From Pelotalea chapellei (GTDB taxonomy: Bacteria > Desulfobacterota > Desulfuromonadia > Geobacterales > Pseudopelobacteraceae): a DNA stretch of 64,000 nucleotides. Positions 15,467-24,387 of this stretch are shown here, in pieces. The notes under the pieces were generated by a model. The model was given only the letters and a program-made list of their open reading frames with translations. It was not told where the DNA came from and made no database searches. The stretch's first letter is position 1. Every line of letters begins with the position of its first letter. The stretch covers positions 1 to 64,000 of the forward strand of contig NZ_JAHDYS010000013.1 of the NCBI RefSeq assembly GCF_018531195.1, read 5' to 3'. The translations under genes and the position numbers were made by a program.

Positions 15467-17560
15467 TTAGTTGCTGAATATCTTGCTGGCCTTGATGGTA
15501 ATGCTGCTGCCATCCATGGTGATGGTTGAAGAACCGGCCTTGAAAGTGATCTTGGGCGCTTCGATGACATATTCATTTGCCTTTGAGTAATACTTCCCGC
15601 TGATGGTTTCGGTGAGATCTGCTCCAATGTTTGTTGTCCTGCTGCCCACGATATTCTCGGCCATGGTTGCACCGACAAAGACCGCCTTAGCCAAGCCGAC
15701 CTCCTCGGTCTTTGCACCGGCAACAGTTTCGTTCATGATCCCGCCGACAGAGACCTGGTACAAACCACCGATGGACAGTTCCTTGGCAGCACCGATGGTT
15801 TCCATGGAGTTGATCCCCACCGTCTCGGTCTGGCAGCTGCCGACGGTCAGGGTCATGTTGGCGCCGATGGTTTCAGTGTGATTTACACCCACCTGAATAG
15901 TCTTGTTGACTCCAATGCTTTCGCTCTGGTTCATAACGACATACTTTGAGCGGTCATTGCCGACAGTCAATGTTTCGTCATGTCCAACCCTCTGCCCCTT
16001 GTCATTCTTGATCAGGATGTTCCAGTCCTTCTCGCCCTGCAGGTAGACCTCCTCCGAGCCCATTTTGTCTTCAAAGCGCAGTTCATTGAAGTTGGCGGCA
16101 GTTCCACCGGGGGTGCTTCGGGTCCTGATGCCGCTTTGGGTCTTGTTGGCGGGTAGGCTGTAGTTGGGTTGTTTGGCTTCATTGACGACGCTGCCCGTGA
16201 TGATGGGATAATCCATGTCGCCATTGATAAAAGAAACCAACACTTCGTCGCCGATGCGGGGAATAAACTGGCTGCCCCAGGTTGTACCGTTCCAGAACTG
16301 CATGGTACGCAACCAACAGGAGCTTTTTTCATCCATCTTGCCTTCGCGGTCAAAGTGGAACTGCACATTGACGCGGCCGTACTCGTCAGGCCAGATTTCT
16401 TCGCCTTTGGGGCCGGTGACGATGGCGGACAGGAGGCCGGGGACCATAGGTTTAAGTGTGGTGCGCTCAGGTCGGTAGGTTACGGAAGACGGAATGACAA
16501 AAAAACTGTTGGAATAATGGGCGCCACTTCCTGATCCATGCTCCTGCAGAATCTGGGGCTGTTCACCCTCATGTGTTACCTTGAAGAGAAAGTATTCAGC
16601 ATTGAAGTCATTGTGCGGGTGGTCCGCTAGGGTAAACGTGGCGCCCGGTTGGAAACGAGGACAGCAACTGCTGCCATGTCCTTTTTTCCCCAAAGCCTGT
16701 ATCTCTTCCAGGCGAATTTGGGATAGTTTCTGCCCAGAAGCTGTTTCACCGTATGGGCCTGGATACTCATAAACTTCATAATCTTTTTCTATTTTTACTT
16801 TATGTTCGGTTGAAAGATCTACGGAAGGAGTTTTAAAATTATAGTTCTTTTGGGCGAGTTTTCCTGGGCGGAGACGTTCTGAAATATTAAAGGCAAAGAC
16901 GTTTTCCTTTTCTGCAACAAGGCCGTTAGTGTTGAAAACCAGTGAGGACTGACCAGTAATCTCCTGATAGTAGGCCTCACTATCACAAAATACCAGGACG
17001 TGTTTGTCTTCGAAATGCTCGAAGAAATAGTGTATGCCCTCGTGTTCGAGAAGCCTGGAGAGATAATTCAGGTTGGTTTCCTGATACTGTATCGAGAATT
17101 TTATGAATATATCGGCCCGGTCAAGTCTGAATTCATACAAGTCACTGGTTATATCCTGCTCTTTAAGGAGTATCCCGATGACATCTTGAAGTTTTTTGTC
17201 CTGAAAGATTCGGCAATTCTCTTTCAGAGAGAGCAGCCAGAGCGAAGGGACTATCTGTGCTTGATAGAGCTGCAATCTTCCAGATGTGCCGAAATGTTTG
17301 AATTTGCGGATAATGCCATGAAAATAACGATCACCTGATTCATCGTTAAAGCTGGCACCGATACCACCTACAACAGTCAATGATCCTTCTTGAAGTTTTA
17401 CATCCTCAAAATTGATCTTATCTTTGCTGGCAAGAGTCAGATTAACTACAAAAATATCGGATACTGCTTCTGTGACATCAAAATCAACTACCGACAAATC
17501 ATAATCAACGTCCAATAATTCAAATAAAAATTTCGCCTCTGAGGCCGGGTTGTAAGCCAT
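15467..17560 (-). CDS. vgrG: VgrG spike protein
   Basis: A strong AAGGAG precedes the ATG at 17560. The 697-residue protein has the gp27-like domains (LLDVDYDLSVVDFDVTEAVS through YHFEHFEDKHVL-type segments), the gp5 OB fold (GPKGEEIWPDEYGRVNVQFH and FIPRIGDEVLVSFINGDMDY), and a long C-terminal beta-helix made of repeats such as ETIGANMTLTVG and METIGAAKELSIG. It forms the trimeric tip of the T6SS tail that punctures the target cell. No toxin domain is fused. The genes that follow encode separate cargo, adaptors and the PAAR-like cap. It is separated from the muramidase-immunity pair by 219 bases, enough for its own promoter. Confidence 0.96.
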   Translation of the reverse strand: MAYNPASEAKFLFELLDVDYDLSVVDFDVTEAVSDIFVVNLTLASKDKINFEDVKLQEGSLTVVGGIGASFNDESGDRYFHGIIRKFKHFGTSGRLQLYQAQIVPSLWLLSLKENCRIFQDKKLQDVIGILLKEQDITSDLYEFRLDRADIFIKFSIQYQETNLNYLSRLLEHEGIHYFFEHFEDKHVLVFCDSEAYYQEITGQSSLVFNTNGLVAEKENVFAFNISERLRPGKLAQKNYNFKTPSVDLSTEHKVKIEKDYEVYEYPGPYGETASGQKLSQIRLEEIQALGKKGHGSSCCPRFQPGATFTLADHPHNDFNAEYFLFKVTHEGEQPQILQEHGSGSGAHYSNSFFVIPSSVTYRPERTTLKPMVPGLLSAIVTGPKGEEIWPDEYGRVNVQFHFDREGKMDEKSSCWLRTMQFWNGTTWGSQFIPRIGDEVLVSFINGDMDYPIITGSVVNEAKQPNYSLPANKTQSGIRTRSTPGGTAANFNELRFEDKMGSEEVYLQGEKDWNILIKNDKGQRVGHDETLTVGNDRSKYVVMNQSESIGVNKTIQVGVNHTETIGANMTLTVGSCQTETVGINSMETIGAAKELSIGGLYQVSVGGIMNETVAGAKTEEVGLAKAVFVGATMAENIVGSRTTNIGADLTETISGKYYSKANEYVIEAPKITFKAGSSTITMDGSSITIKASKIFSN

Positions 17561-17779
17561 ACTTGACTCCTTGGTCCAATATGAGACTTTATAATTTAGT
17601 GCTTCTGCTTTGGCACTACTACGGCTGAAATCATGAAAAAAATGAACAAATAATTACGATACTTTCTCATGATCTTTAGTAATTAACCTTTAAAATATTG
17701 ATTGAACCGATATACAACCTTGGACATTTTATAAGCAGAAATACTTTTAACGTATGTCTCTATGTCAGACAGTTCATAT
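17561..17779. other. AT-rich spacer upstream of vgrG
   Basis: This 219-base gap between the muramidase immunity gene and vgrG is AT-rich and has no convincing coding frame. It carries the vgrG ribosome site next to 17560 and could hold a secondary promoter for the cargo half of the operon. No clear -35/-10 pair or terminator hairpin stands out. Confidence 0.4.
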
Positions 17780-18481
17780 TTAGTCTTCATCGAGACAATC
17801 AAAAGTCCAATAGTTGACATTCAGATCATTTATTTCCTCCCCCACTGTAAAAAGTCGAAGACACACTTTGCCTTTTTTATAATTAAATATGCAGTTCTGC
17901 ATGTCTATGTTGCAGCTTTCAACTTCAATAATATTATAAATTAATAATCTACTAGTCATGTCATTCGACTTGTAGTCATCACTTTTATGAACATTTACTG
18001 GTTTCCATCCTTTGTTTATGAGCAATTTTCGAATAGCAATAAATGGCTTTCCATTATCTAGAAACGGCTTTCCCATTTCTTCCTTTTTGTCTGCAGAATC
18101 TGGCTGCTTATTTTGAGCTTTGATGTTCTTATCGGCACAGTCATATGTCCAATAATTGACACGCATATCTTTAATTTCCTCGCCCAAGGTGTAAAGCCGA
18201 AGGCACTTGTCGCCTTTTTTGTAATTAAATATGCAGCTGGGCATATCCATGGCACAGCTTTCAACCTCGATAATATGAGCATTTAGAAAACTTTTCTCTA
18301 ATTCGCTATTCGGGAGAATCTTGTCCTTAATATTTATTGGTCTCCAGCCTTTGTTTATTAGCAATTTTCGAGCAGCAAAAATTGACATTCCTATCTCTAA
18401 TTCCTTTGCATGAACAGCAGTCGGAAGAACAATTACTAGAAGAATCAGTAGATGAATTGTTTTCTGCGCAAGACACCTCAT
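17780..18481 (-). CDS. Periplasmic tandem-domain protein, probable muramidase immunity
   Basis: The ATG at 18481 overlaps the TGA of the muramidase gene (ATGA). The 233-residue product has a signal peptide (IHLLILLVIVLPTAVHA). Its mature part is an internal duplication: AARKLLINKGWRPINI ... IIEVESCAMDMPSCIFNYKKG and CLRLYTLGEEI...VNYWTYDC recur as IAIRKLLINKGWKPVNV ... IIEVESCNIDMQNCIFNYKKG and CLRLFTVGEEI...VNYWTFDC. Each half keeps paired Cys residues likely to form disulfides. The exported location and coupling to a cell-wall lytic enzyme make it the probable antidote. The doubled domain might bind two enzyme molecules or extend the range. The family name is not known to me. Confidence 0.72.
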   Translation of the reverse strand: MRCLAQKTIHLLILLVIVLPTAVHAKELEIGMSIFAARKLLINKGWRPINIKDKILPNSELEKSFLNAHIIEVESCAMDMPSCIFNYKKGDKCLRLYTLGEEIKDMRVNYWTYDCADKNIKAQNKQPDSADKKEEMGKPFLDNGKPFIAIRKLLINKGWKPVNVHKSDDYKSNDMTSRLLIYNIIEVESCNIDMQNCIFNYKKGKVCLRLFTVGEEINDLNVNYWTFDCLDED

Positions 18482-19059
18482 TTTATGTTCCCCCCTTGAT
18501 TCTTGTAAGTCGCCACGAATTTATCATACTTCATGTAAGGTTGAGGAGGGTGTCGATTAGGTTTCCCAGGACCTTGTGGCAGCGCTGCCCATCTATGTGA
18601 AGCTATACTTAAAGCGGAATCAATATCACCCGATACAATCTCATCAATAATGTCAAGTTCTCTCAGCATCTCGATAGCCATTAAGTCTTGCGTTGTAGGA
18701 GAGAAATCCGTTAAGCCTAACTTTCCCCCAAGTTGTCGCCAAGTAGGCCGGGTGATTTGATACCTGCCCGCTGGTGTGCTCACGCCACCGTAACCAGGAC
18801 CAGGGTGTGTTGAAAAATCAGAAAATCGCCATTTATCGTTTTTTTTGCCTTTTACTGCACCATATTCAAAGTTGTAATCTCCACTCTCAGCTTCTGCAAT
18901 TGCACTAAGGAAAGCTTTAACATTCGAATTTTCCAGATACTGTTTGTTTTCGTCAATCCGTTTTTCCTGACGCATCTTGATGTCGACAGGCTTGGGACCG
19001 GTTTTATGTCGTCCTAAGCCGCCTGGCGCTTGTTTCCTTTTACCAGCAATTTCAGCCAT
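18478..19059 (-). CDS. Lambda-lysozyme-like muramidase, T6SS effector
   Basis: The 193-residue protein has a basic N-terminal tail (1-45) and a lysozyme-like domain. VKAFLSAIAEAESGDYNFEY carries the likely catalytic Glu58, followed by STPAGRYQITRPTWRQLGGKLGL and a C-terminal YDKFVATYKNQGG. This is the fold of lambda endolysin R and related GH104 lytic transglycosylases, which cut the glycan strands of peptidoglycan. There is no signal peptide, so it must be delivered into the periplasm of a target cell by the T6SS. It sits between the baseplate genes and vgrG and is coupled by a four-base overlap to a gene for an exported protein, its likely immunity factor. A phage origin is possible but no phage genes surround it. 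Confidence 0.85.
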   Translation of the reverse strand: MAEIAGKRKQAPGGLGRHKTGPKPVDIKMRQEKRIDENKQYLENSNVKAFLSAIAEAESGDYNFEYGAVKGKKNDKWRFSDFSTHPGPGYGGVSTPAGRYQITRPTWRQLGGKLGLTDFSPTTQDLMAIEMLRELDIIDEIVSGDIDSALSIASHRWAALPQGPGKPNRHPPQPYMKYDKFVATYKNQGGNIK

Positions 19060-19082
19060 TAAATTTCCCTCAATTTATTGAA

Positions 19083-21887
19083 TTACAGTACGCACCGATC
19101 TCCCATCCGCGCAGGCCACTCAAGCCGATACCCTTTGCCGATTTCCTCAACAACAAGTCGAATGAAACAATTCTGCGTAACATACCCACCCAGAAACCGT
19201 TCCAGAACCGAGCTGAACAGGTATAGATCGCCCGATCCTGTATAATGATCACCATTCAGTTTCAGGCAGACCTCATATCCGCGAAACATCCTACCCTTCA
19301 TGAGCCTGTCGGTCGGCAGTACCTCAATCTCGATAATCCCGTCGATCCTTTTTTTATTTGCCTCCACAAACGTCAAATCTCTGCAATTAGTAAGGATGAA
19401 GAGCCTTATTATGGCGAGGAAATTATCAACCCCATTCAAAGAGATGCTGTTCAATGAAAAACCGGAAAGAAGACTCCATTGACGGTTTTGTCGGTTTTCC
19501 GGAAAAGTTGCGGCTGTTACAGCCGTTATATTCATAGGGTTGACGGATTCGGGAGTGCCATTAATTGCCGTACAAACATCGCCGATGTTTAGCTGATCCG
19601 GTAGTGTTCCGTTGGTACAGGTTAGATCTATATTGAGCTTTGTTCTGGAGGTATTGGTTTCGTTTTTGAGCGGTGGAATTGAAAGGAATGTATCGAATCC
19701 ATCTCCGTCAGGTGATTTGCTTCGAGTGATGTTGCAGATATGACTGTCTTTGGTGTGTCGGAGTAATGGGTTTTGTACGTTGTATGTGATTTTAGCTGAA
19801 TTTTTTTTGGCCAGGCCTTCAACCTGATCTACTGAATATAGCTGGTAATGGCTGGGCTGTTCCCCGACTGGGCGTATTATTTGTTTTTGAAGCTCGGTTG
19901 TAAATGATATCGACTTCGCCTGATGCTCAAACAGGTTGACCACCGGAGTGGCAAACAGGATAAAACTCTTGTCATTCACCTGCGGTACAACCGGCGGGGT
20001 GGCGGTCAGCTCGAATCTTATTTCAAACCGGGAGCCGCCGCCAAGGGAGCGGCAGGCCCCCAAACCGGTCAGGTCGATGGACAGGAACTTGTCGTGAAAC
20101 AGGAAGTACTCCTGAAGCAGCAGATGCCCAGGCAGGAGACTGGGTTCTTTTGTGAGCATGCTTTCGCCATCAGCAAGCCCGACCGGCTTTAGATTGTCGG
20201 CTGGAAGCTCAATGGCAGCGCCGTTGTCGAGTGAAGTGATCACAATACGCTTCAGATAGCGCATCAGCAGCAGGTACATATCACAGGCTGCCGGATAGTC
20301 ATCGCCGAGAAAGAAGCGCAGTGTCTTTACTTTCCAGCCGGAAAGACCCATGCCGTGCAATTCGCATTGCAACCTGATAGAGGGAGCCTGGCCGGATGGT
20401 TGGGAGAAGGATGTCTCCAGCAGCGTCAAAGGGTGAACTACTACGTCGAAGCAGGTTTGAAACCGACATTTGGTGCCTTGCACCGGAATCGATGCGACTT
20501 CGGCTCCGGCGGAAATCAGCAGTGATTGCACCAGCTCCGGCTTGGGACTGAAGGCGACGATGGTTGTAGCGGGTATCGGGCGTAAATCCCACGGATGCAG
20601 CGCCTCGGTCAACTCGTGGATAATCTCCGGAAAATCATCATCCAGCTTTCGGCGAAGATTGGCATTCAGAAAGGCAGTTCCCTCGAAGAGCCGCTCCACT
20701 CCGGAATCGGCCAGATGTCCGCTGACCATGGAGCTCAGCTCCGGATGTACCTCAGCGTAGCCGGTGGCCAGATCGCGAAGTATTGCCAGCTCCTGTTGGT
20801 AATAGTCGATCAGTTTTGACGATTCTTTTCTTTCAGTCGGACAGCCGGAGGCCTTTGCAACAGTCGTGGTCGTTTGCGCTGCAGAGTGTGCCAGGGGGAA
20901 CAAGGCACTGGTTTCATCCAGCGCATCACCGGCAAAACACCAGCTATTCCATCCCAGACGGGCACCGTTTGATTCGCCCAACCGGATCGGCTCGGCTTCG
21001 CGTTCTGCAAGAACAAGCTTCAGGTCAAAGTCCAAGGGGTCTGTTATGTACAGCCTGATCAGTCTCACCAGCTTTTCATGCCGGGGGGTGCCGGGCAGAA
21101 AGGAGTCGTACTCCTTTTTCTTCAGCGGGCCGAGATGAATGCGGAACTTGCCAGAACGATCCGGCATCTCGCTCCCCAGGATGCTGTTCATCCCCAGACA
21201 CATTCCGCTAAGCGACAGTTTCATCCGTTGGTCAACCGGAATCAGCACCTGACGCAGAACGCATTGTTCCACCTTCACCCGGTGCACTCCCAGAGCGTCC
21301 CGCAGCAAGGTCTGCAGTCCCGAGGCAGAACGGGGAAATTGACTCAAAAGCCCGGCGTATCGCACCAATGACCAGGCGTCCGGCAGTCCCTCGCGCAACT
21401 CCTTCTCACCCAGGCCGATCAGGCAGAACAGCCGCTCCCGGTCGCGAGGGTTTTGTTCCTCCACCACCTGATTGAAGAGGCGGTACTTGTTAAAGCACTG
21501 GAGGTAGAGCTGATACATCCGCTGGTGGAGAATGTCCAGAAAATCGCGGCTGACCGAGCAGTCGGCACCGGCTTCGTCCAGCAGGTCTTCGGTGTAATGG
21601 GTCGGCAGGGGCGAGGAAGAACCGTACAACCCCAGAAAGGTAGTCTCAATCAGCAGTCCCGCGCCATCCTGTTTTACCCGCGCCACGTCAGCCGCAGGAA
21701 AGGCGAGGGAGAGATCAGGCCGCACCCGGACTCGCTCCTGCCAGGCACTTTCCGGCAACTCCGGAGCAGTGTCCGGTCCCAGCACACTGCGCGCCAGACG
21801 CATGACCTGGTCGAAGGAAAATTCGTGCCCGCGAGCGAGCAGGTCGTCGATTAATGGAGAGGGTGATTGCCAAGCCGTGGCGGCCAT
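19083..21887 (-). CDS. TssG-TssF fusion, T6SS baseplate wedge protein
   Basis: One uninterrupted frame of 934 codons joins two baseplate subunits. Residues 1-330 are TssG: HEFSFDQVMRLARSVLG, the FLGLYGSSSPLPTHYTEDLL signature and LGWNSWCFAGD at the end. A linker of about 25 residues rich in Thr, Ala and Ser follows (about 331-356). Residues 358-934 are a full TssF: KLIDYYQQELAILRDLATGY, RRKLDDDFPEI, PWDLRPIPATTIVAF and the C-terminal SGDLYLFSSVLERFLGGYVT. A separate tssF gene lies directly upstream with a 37-base overlap. Known T6SS wedges contain two TssF per TssG, so this pair would supply that ratio. Both halves look complete and no frameshift is needed. It acts in the cytoplasm at the inner membrane. 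Confidence 0.9.
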   Translation of the reverse strand: MAATAWQSPSPLIDDLLARGHEFSFDQVMRLARSVLGPDTAPELPESAWQERVRVRPDLSLAFPAADVARVKQDGAGLLIETTFLGLYGSSSPLPTHYTEDLLDEAGADCSVSRDFLDILHQRMYQLYLQCFNKYRLFNQVVEEQNPRDRERLFCLIGLGEKELREGLPDAWSLVRYAGLLSQFPRSASGLQTLLRDALGVHRVKVEQCVLRQVLIPVDQRMKLSLSGMCLGMNSILGSEMPDRSGKFRIHLGPLKKKEYDSFLPGTPRHEKLVRLIRLYITDPLDFDLKLVLAEREAEPIRLGESNGARLGWNSWCFAGDALDETSALFPLAHSAAQTTTTVAKASGCPTERKESSKLIDYYQQELAILRDLATGYAEVHPELSSMVSGHLADSGVERLFEGTAFLNANLRRKLDDDFPEIIHELTEALHPWDLRPIPATTIVAFSPKPELVQSLLISAGAEVASIPVQGTKCRFQTCFDVVVHPLTLLETSFSQPSGQAPSIRLQCELHGMGLSGWKVKTLRFFLGDDYPAACDMYLLLMRYLKRIVITSLDNGAAIELPADNLKPVGLADGESMLTKEPSLLPGHLLLQEYFLFHDKFLSIDLTGLGACRSLGGGSRFEIRFELTATPPVVPQVNDKSFILFATPVVNLFEHQAKSISFTTELQKQIIRPVGEQPSHYQLYSVDQVEGLAKKNSAKITYNVQNPLLRHTKDSHICNITRSKSPDGDGFDTFLSIPPLKNETNTSRTKLNIDLTCTNGTLPDQLNIGDVCTAINGTPESVNPMNITAVTAATFPENRQNRQWSLLSGFSLNSISLNGVDNFLAIIRLFILTNCRDLTFVEANKKRIDGIIEIEVLPTDRLMKGRMFRGYEVCLKLNGDHYTGSGDLYLFSSVLERFLGGYVTQNCFIRLVVEEIGKGYRLEWPARMGDRCVL

Positions 21888-23659
21888 TGCCAGATTCCTC
21901 CCCTTAGAGTCTCAACCAGTTCAAGACGGGTGTAACAGTTCATTGCGGCAGAGCGCCCCAGAAACTGATCCAGCACGCAGCCGAACAGGTACATGTCACC
22001 CGCTCCGGCGAAATGGTCCTGGCGCACCCTGATGCTTAAGTGCCGTCCCCTCATCACAATCCCGTTGATCCGCTGTTCGCCGGCGGCCGCCGTCATTGAT
22101 TCTATCCCAGCTATCCGCTTCAGATTGGCAGCTCCAGCCGCGCCGTTCTTGCCAGGAAACACGTACAACTCCAGCAGCGCCTTCAAATGGTCCACTCGCT
22201 CCAGCGAGAGGTGGTTCAGGTAGAGGTGGCTGGTCAGCTGCCGCAACAGGCCCGATCCCATGGGCGGATTCTGGCCCGGGTTGATCGAGGTGATATTGCA
22301 GGCCGACACCCCATCAGGCAAAGCGGCAAGCGGCTCGCGAATATCCCCCACACGCAGCTTTTCGGGCAGACTCCCGTTGGTGCAGGTCAGGTCAATGGAA
22401 AGGGATACCCCCTCCGCAGCAGTAACCTCTCGCGAAACGTTGAGGCCGATATGTACATCATAACCACCGTGTTGACGGGATTGGGCCAGCTGTAGGTGAT
22501 AGATCGGATCGCTGTTGATATCTCCGCCGAACAACTCGAAGGGGAGATAGTCCCGTTGATGACCGCTGGCACGTGTGTAACCGGTTACCCGATCAACGGA
22601 AAAAATCTGACAGTGAACGGGGTTGGGACCGGACGGACGGATTGGATACCGGGAGCTGCGATGATTGACCACCACCGGGTCGCCATCATGGGCAAACAGA
22701 TTGATGGCCGGGACGGCATGCAGGATGAAATTTTCAGATCGTATCCGTTGCGGCCCAATGGACAGGCTTTCAAGTTCAAAGCTGACCGTGAAGTCGCTCC
22801 CCTCCCCGCGCTGCCGCCACTGTTCCCAGCCGTCCAGGTCAAAACAGAGAAACTTCTGGGGAGTGCTGAAATATTCCTGGAGCAAGCGGTAGCCGGGAAA
22901 GGCCTGGGAGGGATAGGAAAGCAGCTCCTCACCTTCGATGAATCCGGCCTGCCTGAGACAATTCGCCGACAGCACGCAGTCGGCACCGCCGTCACGGGGA
23001 GTCAGAATGATACGGCTGACATGCCGGCTGAGCAGCAGATACAGCTCACTGGCTGTGGCCTGATCACCTCCCAGAAACAGCCGCAGACTTTTTGGACGCC
23101 ACTGGGACAGCGGCAGTCCCTGCAGCGCCAGGTCCAGGCGAATCTCACCCATCCGCCCCGGCAGCTGTGTAAAGGTCGCATTGGAAAGTCTAAGGGGGTG
23201 CAGCTCCACAGCAGCGGTTGTGGTAAAGCGGCACGCTGTACCGTCCACCGGCGCCGAAGCAAACTGGGTACCGGCAGGGATGGTGATTGTTTGTTCCAAC
23301 CCTGAACCGGGAGTGAATCCGATTAAAGTAGTGGCAGGAATCGGGCGCAGGTAATGGGGCAGAATCAGCTGAACAAGTGTTTTGATCAATTCCGGAAAAT
23401 CATCGGCCAGTTTCCGGCGGAGCATGGCGTTCTGGAAAGCAACAGCTTCCAGCAGCCGCTCTACGTCCGGATCGGTCTTCTTGTCATCTAAAAGCGGAGC
23501 CAGTGCCGGATTGGCGCTGGCAAACTCCGCTGCAAACTCGTGCAACAGGCTGAGATCTGAATGAAAAAACGGATTGGTCACTTCTTCCTCTGAAAGGGAT
23601 CTGCGGGGATGCTCACCGGTGAATATGGATTCTGCCATCCGTGTCGACAACGGTCTCAA
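21851..23659 (-). CDS. tssF: TssF, T6SS baseplate subunit
   Basis: This 602-residue protein is a stand-alone TssF. It shows FHSDLSLLHEFAAEFASANP, DPDVERLLEAVAFQNAMLRR, ILPHYLRPIPATTLIGFTPG and the end AGDMYLFGCVLDQFLGRSAA that are typical of the family. It overlaps tssE by 47 bases at its start and the tssG-tssF fusion by 37 bases at its end, so the three are tightly coupled. It is clearly diverged from the TssF half of the fusion, which suggests the two copies occupy different positions in the wedge. It acts with TssG, TssE and TssK in the cytoplasmic baseplate. Confidence 0.93.
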   Translation of the reverse strand: MRPLSTRMAESIFTGEHPRRSLSEEEVTNPFFHSDLSLLHEFAAEFASANPALAPLLDDKKTDPDVERLLEAVAFQNAMLRRKLADDFPELIKTLVQLILPHYLRPIPATTLIGFTPGSGLEQTITIPAGTQFASAPVDGTACRFTTTAAVELHPLRLSNATFTQLPGRMGEIRLDLALQGLPLSQWRPKSLRLFLGGDQATASELYLLLSRHVSRIILTPRDGGADCVLSANCLRQAGFIEGEELLSYPSQAFPGYRLLQEYFSTPQKFLCFDLDGWEQWRQRGEGSDFTVSFELESLSIGPQRIRSENFILHAVPAINLFAHDGDPVVVNHRSSRYPIRPSGPNPVHCQIFSVDRVTGYTRASGHQRDYLPFELFGGDINSDPIYHLQLAQSRQHGGYDVHIGLNVSREVTAAEGVSLSIDLTCTNGSLPEKLRVGDIREPLAALPDGVSACNITSINPGQNPPMGSGLLRQLTSHLYLNHLSLERVDHLKALLELYVFPGKNGAAGAANLKRIAGIESMTAAAGEQRINGIVMRGRHLSIRVRQDHFAGAGDMYLFGCVLDQFLGRSAAMNCYTRLELVETLRGGIWQWPPRLGNHPLH

Positions 23660-24023
23660 AAAAGATCTTCCGCCCGCCTTCTATGGTCAGGCTGGCGACA
23701 ATCTGAAACCGCAGGGTCAAGGTATCTTCCTCATCGGGAACGTAACTCACGCTGGTGCCTGAAAGTCTCGGTTCGTATCTGTCGATTGCGTTCCTGATGT
23801 TGCGCTCGATTGCGCTCACCGACTCCGGATAGCTCTGGAGAAAGTCGAGAAAATCGGGAACCCCGTAATCTGCGGCAATGGGTACATTGCCCTGGCGGGT
23901 GTTGAGAATCCGCTGCAGGTGCGACAGCACTGAATCCATGCAGCGCCGCTGATTATCGCCGCCACGGCGCAGCGGCTCACATTTGGCGGAGCGAATCCGT
24001 TCCAGTAATCGTTCTTCATGCAT
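23613..24023 (-). CDS. tssE: TssE, gp25-like baseplate protein
   Basis: The 136-residue protein belongs to the gp25-like TssE family. RILNTRQGNVPIAADYGVPD is the diagnostic segment, followed by SAIERNIRNAIDRYEPRLSG and a terminal beta part. It nucleates sheath assembly at the baseplate. The gene overlaps tssF and follows an hcp remnant with a GC-rich hairpin, so its transcription may depend on read-through from upstream. The length is usual for the family. Confidence 0.92.
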   Translation of the reverse strand: MHEERLLERIRSAKCEPLRRGGDNQRRCMDSVLSHLQRILNTRQGNVPIAADYGVPDFLDFLQSYPESVSAIERNIRNAIDRYEPRLSGTSVSYVPDEEDTLTLRFQIVASLTIEGGRKIFFETVVDTDGRIHIHR

Positions 24024-24074
24024 GCTGTTTACCGCGGCCTTTATCTGACAAAGTGTTTCTTCTTTAAGCGCAAA

Positions 24075-24097
24075 GGGCGGATGCCAAGCATCCGCCC
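24075..24097 (-). terminator. GC-rich hairpin between hcp remnant and tssE
   Basis: A perfect 10-bp stem (GGGCGGATGC with its complement) closes a three-base loop. It lies just after the hcp remnant stop and 52 bases before tssE. There is only a short T run after it on the minus strand, so it is likely a leaky terminator or an RNA-stabilising element. Confidence 0.5.
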
Positions 24098-24107
24098 CGG
24101 AAACATC

Positions 24108-24161
24108 CTACTTGGATTCAGCCCAGGAATCTTCCGACTCGATGCCGTCAGCTTCCCATGT
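24108..24161 (-). pseudogene. C-terminal remnant of a second hcp gene
   Basis: The minus strand between an in-frame TAA and a TAG encodes TWEADGIESEDSWAESK, against TWEADGIEAEDSWSVPK at the end of the intact hcp 1 kb upstream. Seventeen codons of homology ending at the same stop cannot be chance. The rest of the copy is gone. Together with the small gene pair between the two, it suggests that a duplicated hcp once stood in front of tssE, or that the small pair inserted by recombination between hcp copies. Confidence 0.8.
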
Positions 24162-24206
24162 TTACTTTCAATCACGTCAGGTAGCTGCTTGAAATTGCAT
24201 CATTTG

Positions 24207-24383
24207 TTAATTAATCTCATTTTTGCGGAGTTTGCGTCTTAGTCGTATGTTGTCTACGCACAAAGCTGTCAAAACAAAAAATATAAATGCATCCAAACCT
24301 ATTTTTCCAACAAAACACCAAAACAACCATGCAACTAACGCTGCACAAGAGGCTGTAACGAGGAGTAAAATAGAGTCTTTCAT
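24207..24383 (-). CDS. Small two-helix membrane protein, candidate immunity
   Basis: I choose ATG 24383, four bases after the stop of the upstream gene; a GTG at 24398 is also possible. The 58-residue protein has two hydrophobic helices (ILLLVTASCAALVAWLFWCFV and IGLDAFIFFVLTALCV) and a strongly basic tail (RLRRKLRKNEIN), so it should sit in the inner membrane with the tail in the cytoplasm. It follows a small glycine-rich hydrophobic protein near hcp. The arrangement resembles a pore-forming toxin and its membrane immunity protein. No family is recognised. Confidence 0.5.
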   Translation of the reverse strand: MKDSILLLVTASCAALVAWLFWCFVGKIGLDAFIFFVLTALCVDNIRLRRKLRKNEIN

Positions 24384-24387
24384 ATGA

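Noticed and set aside
22496-23305. Plus-strand open frame of 269 codons
   Set aside because: It lies wholly antisense to tssF, whose frame has clear family motifs; the peptide has no recognisable features.
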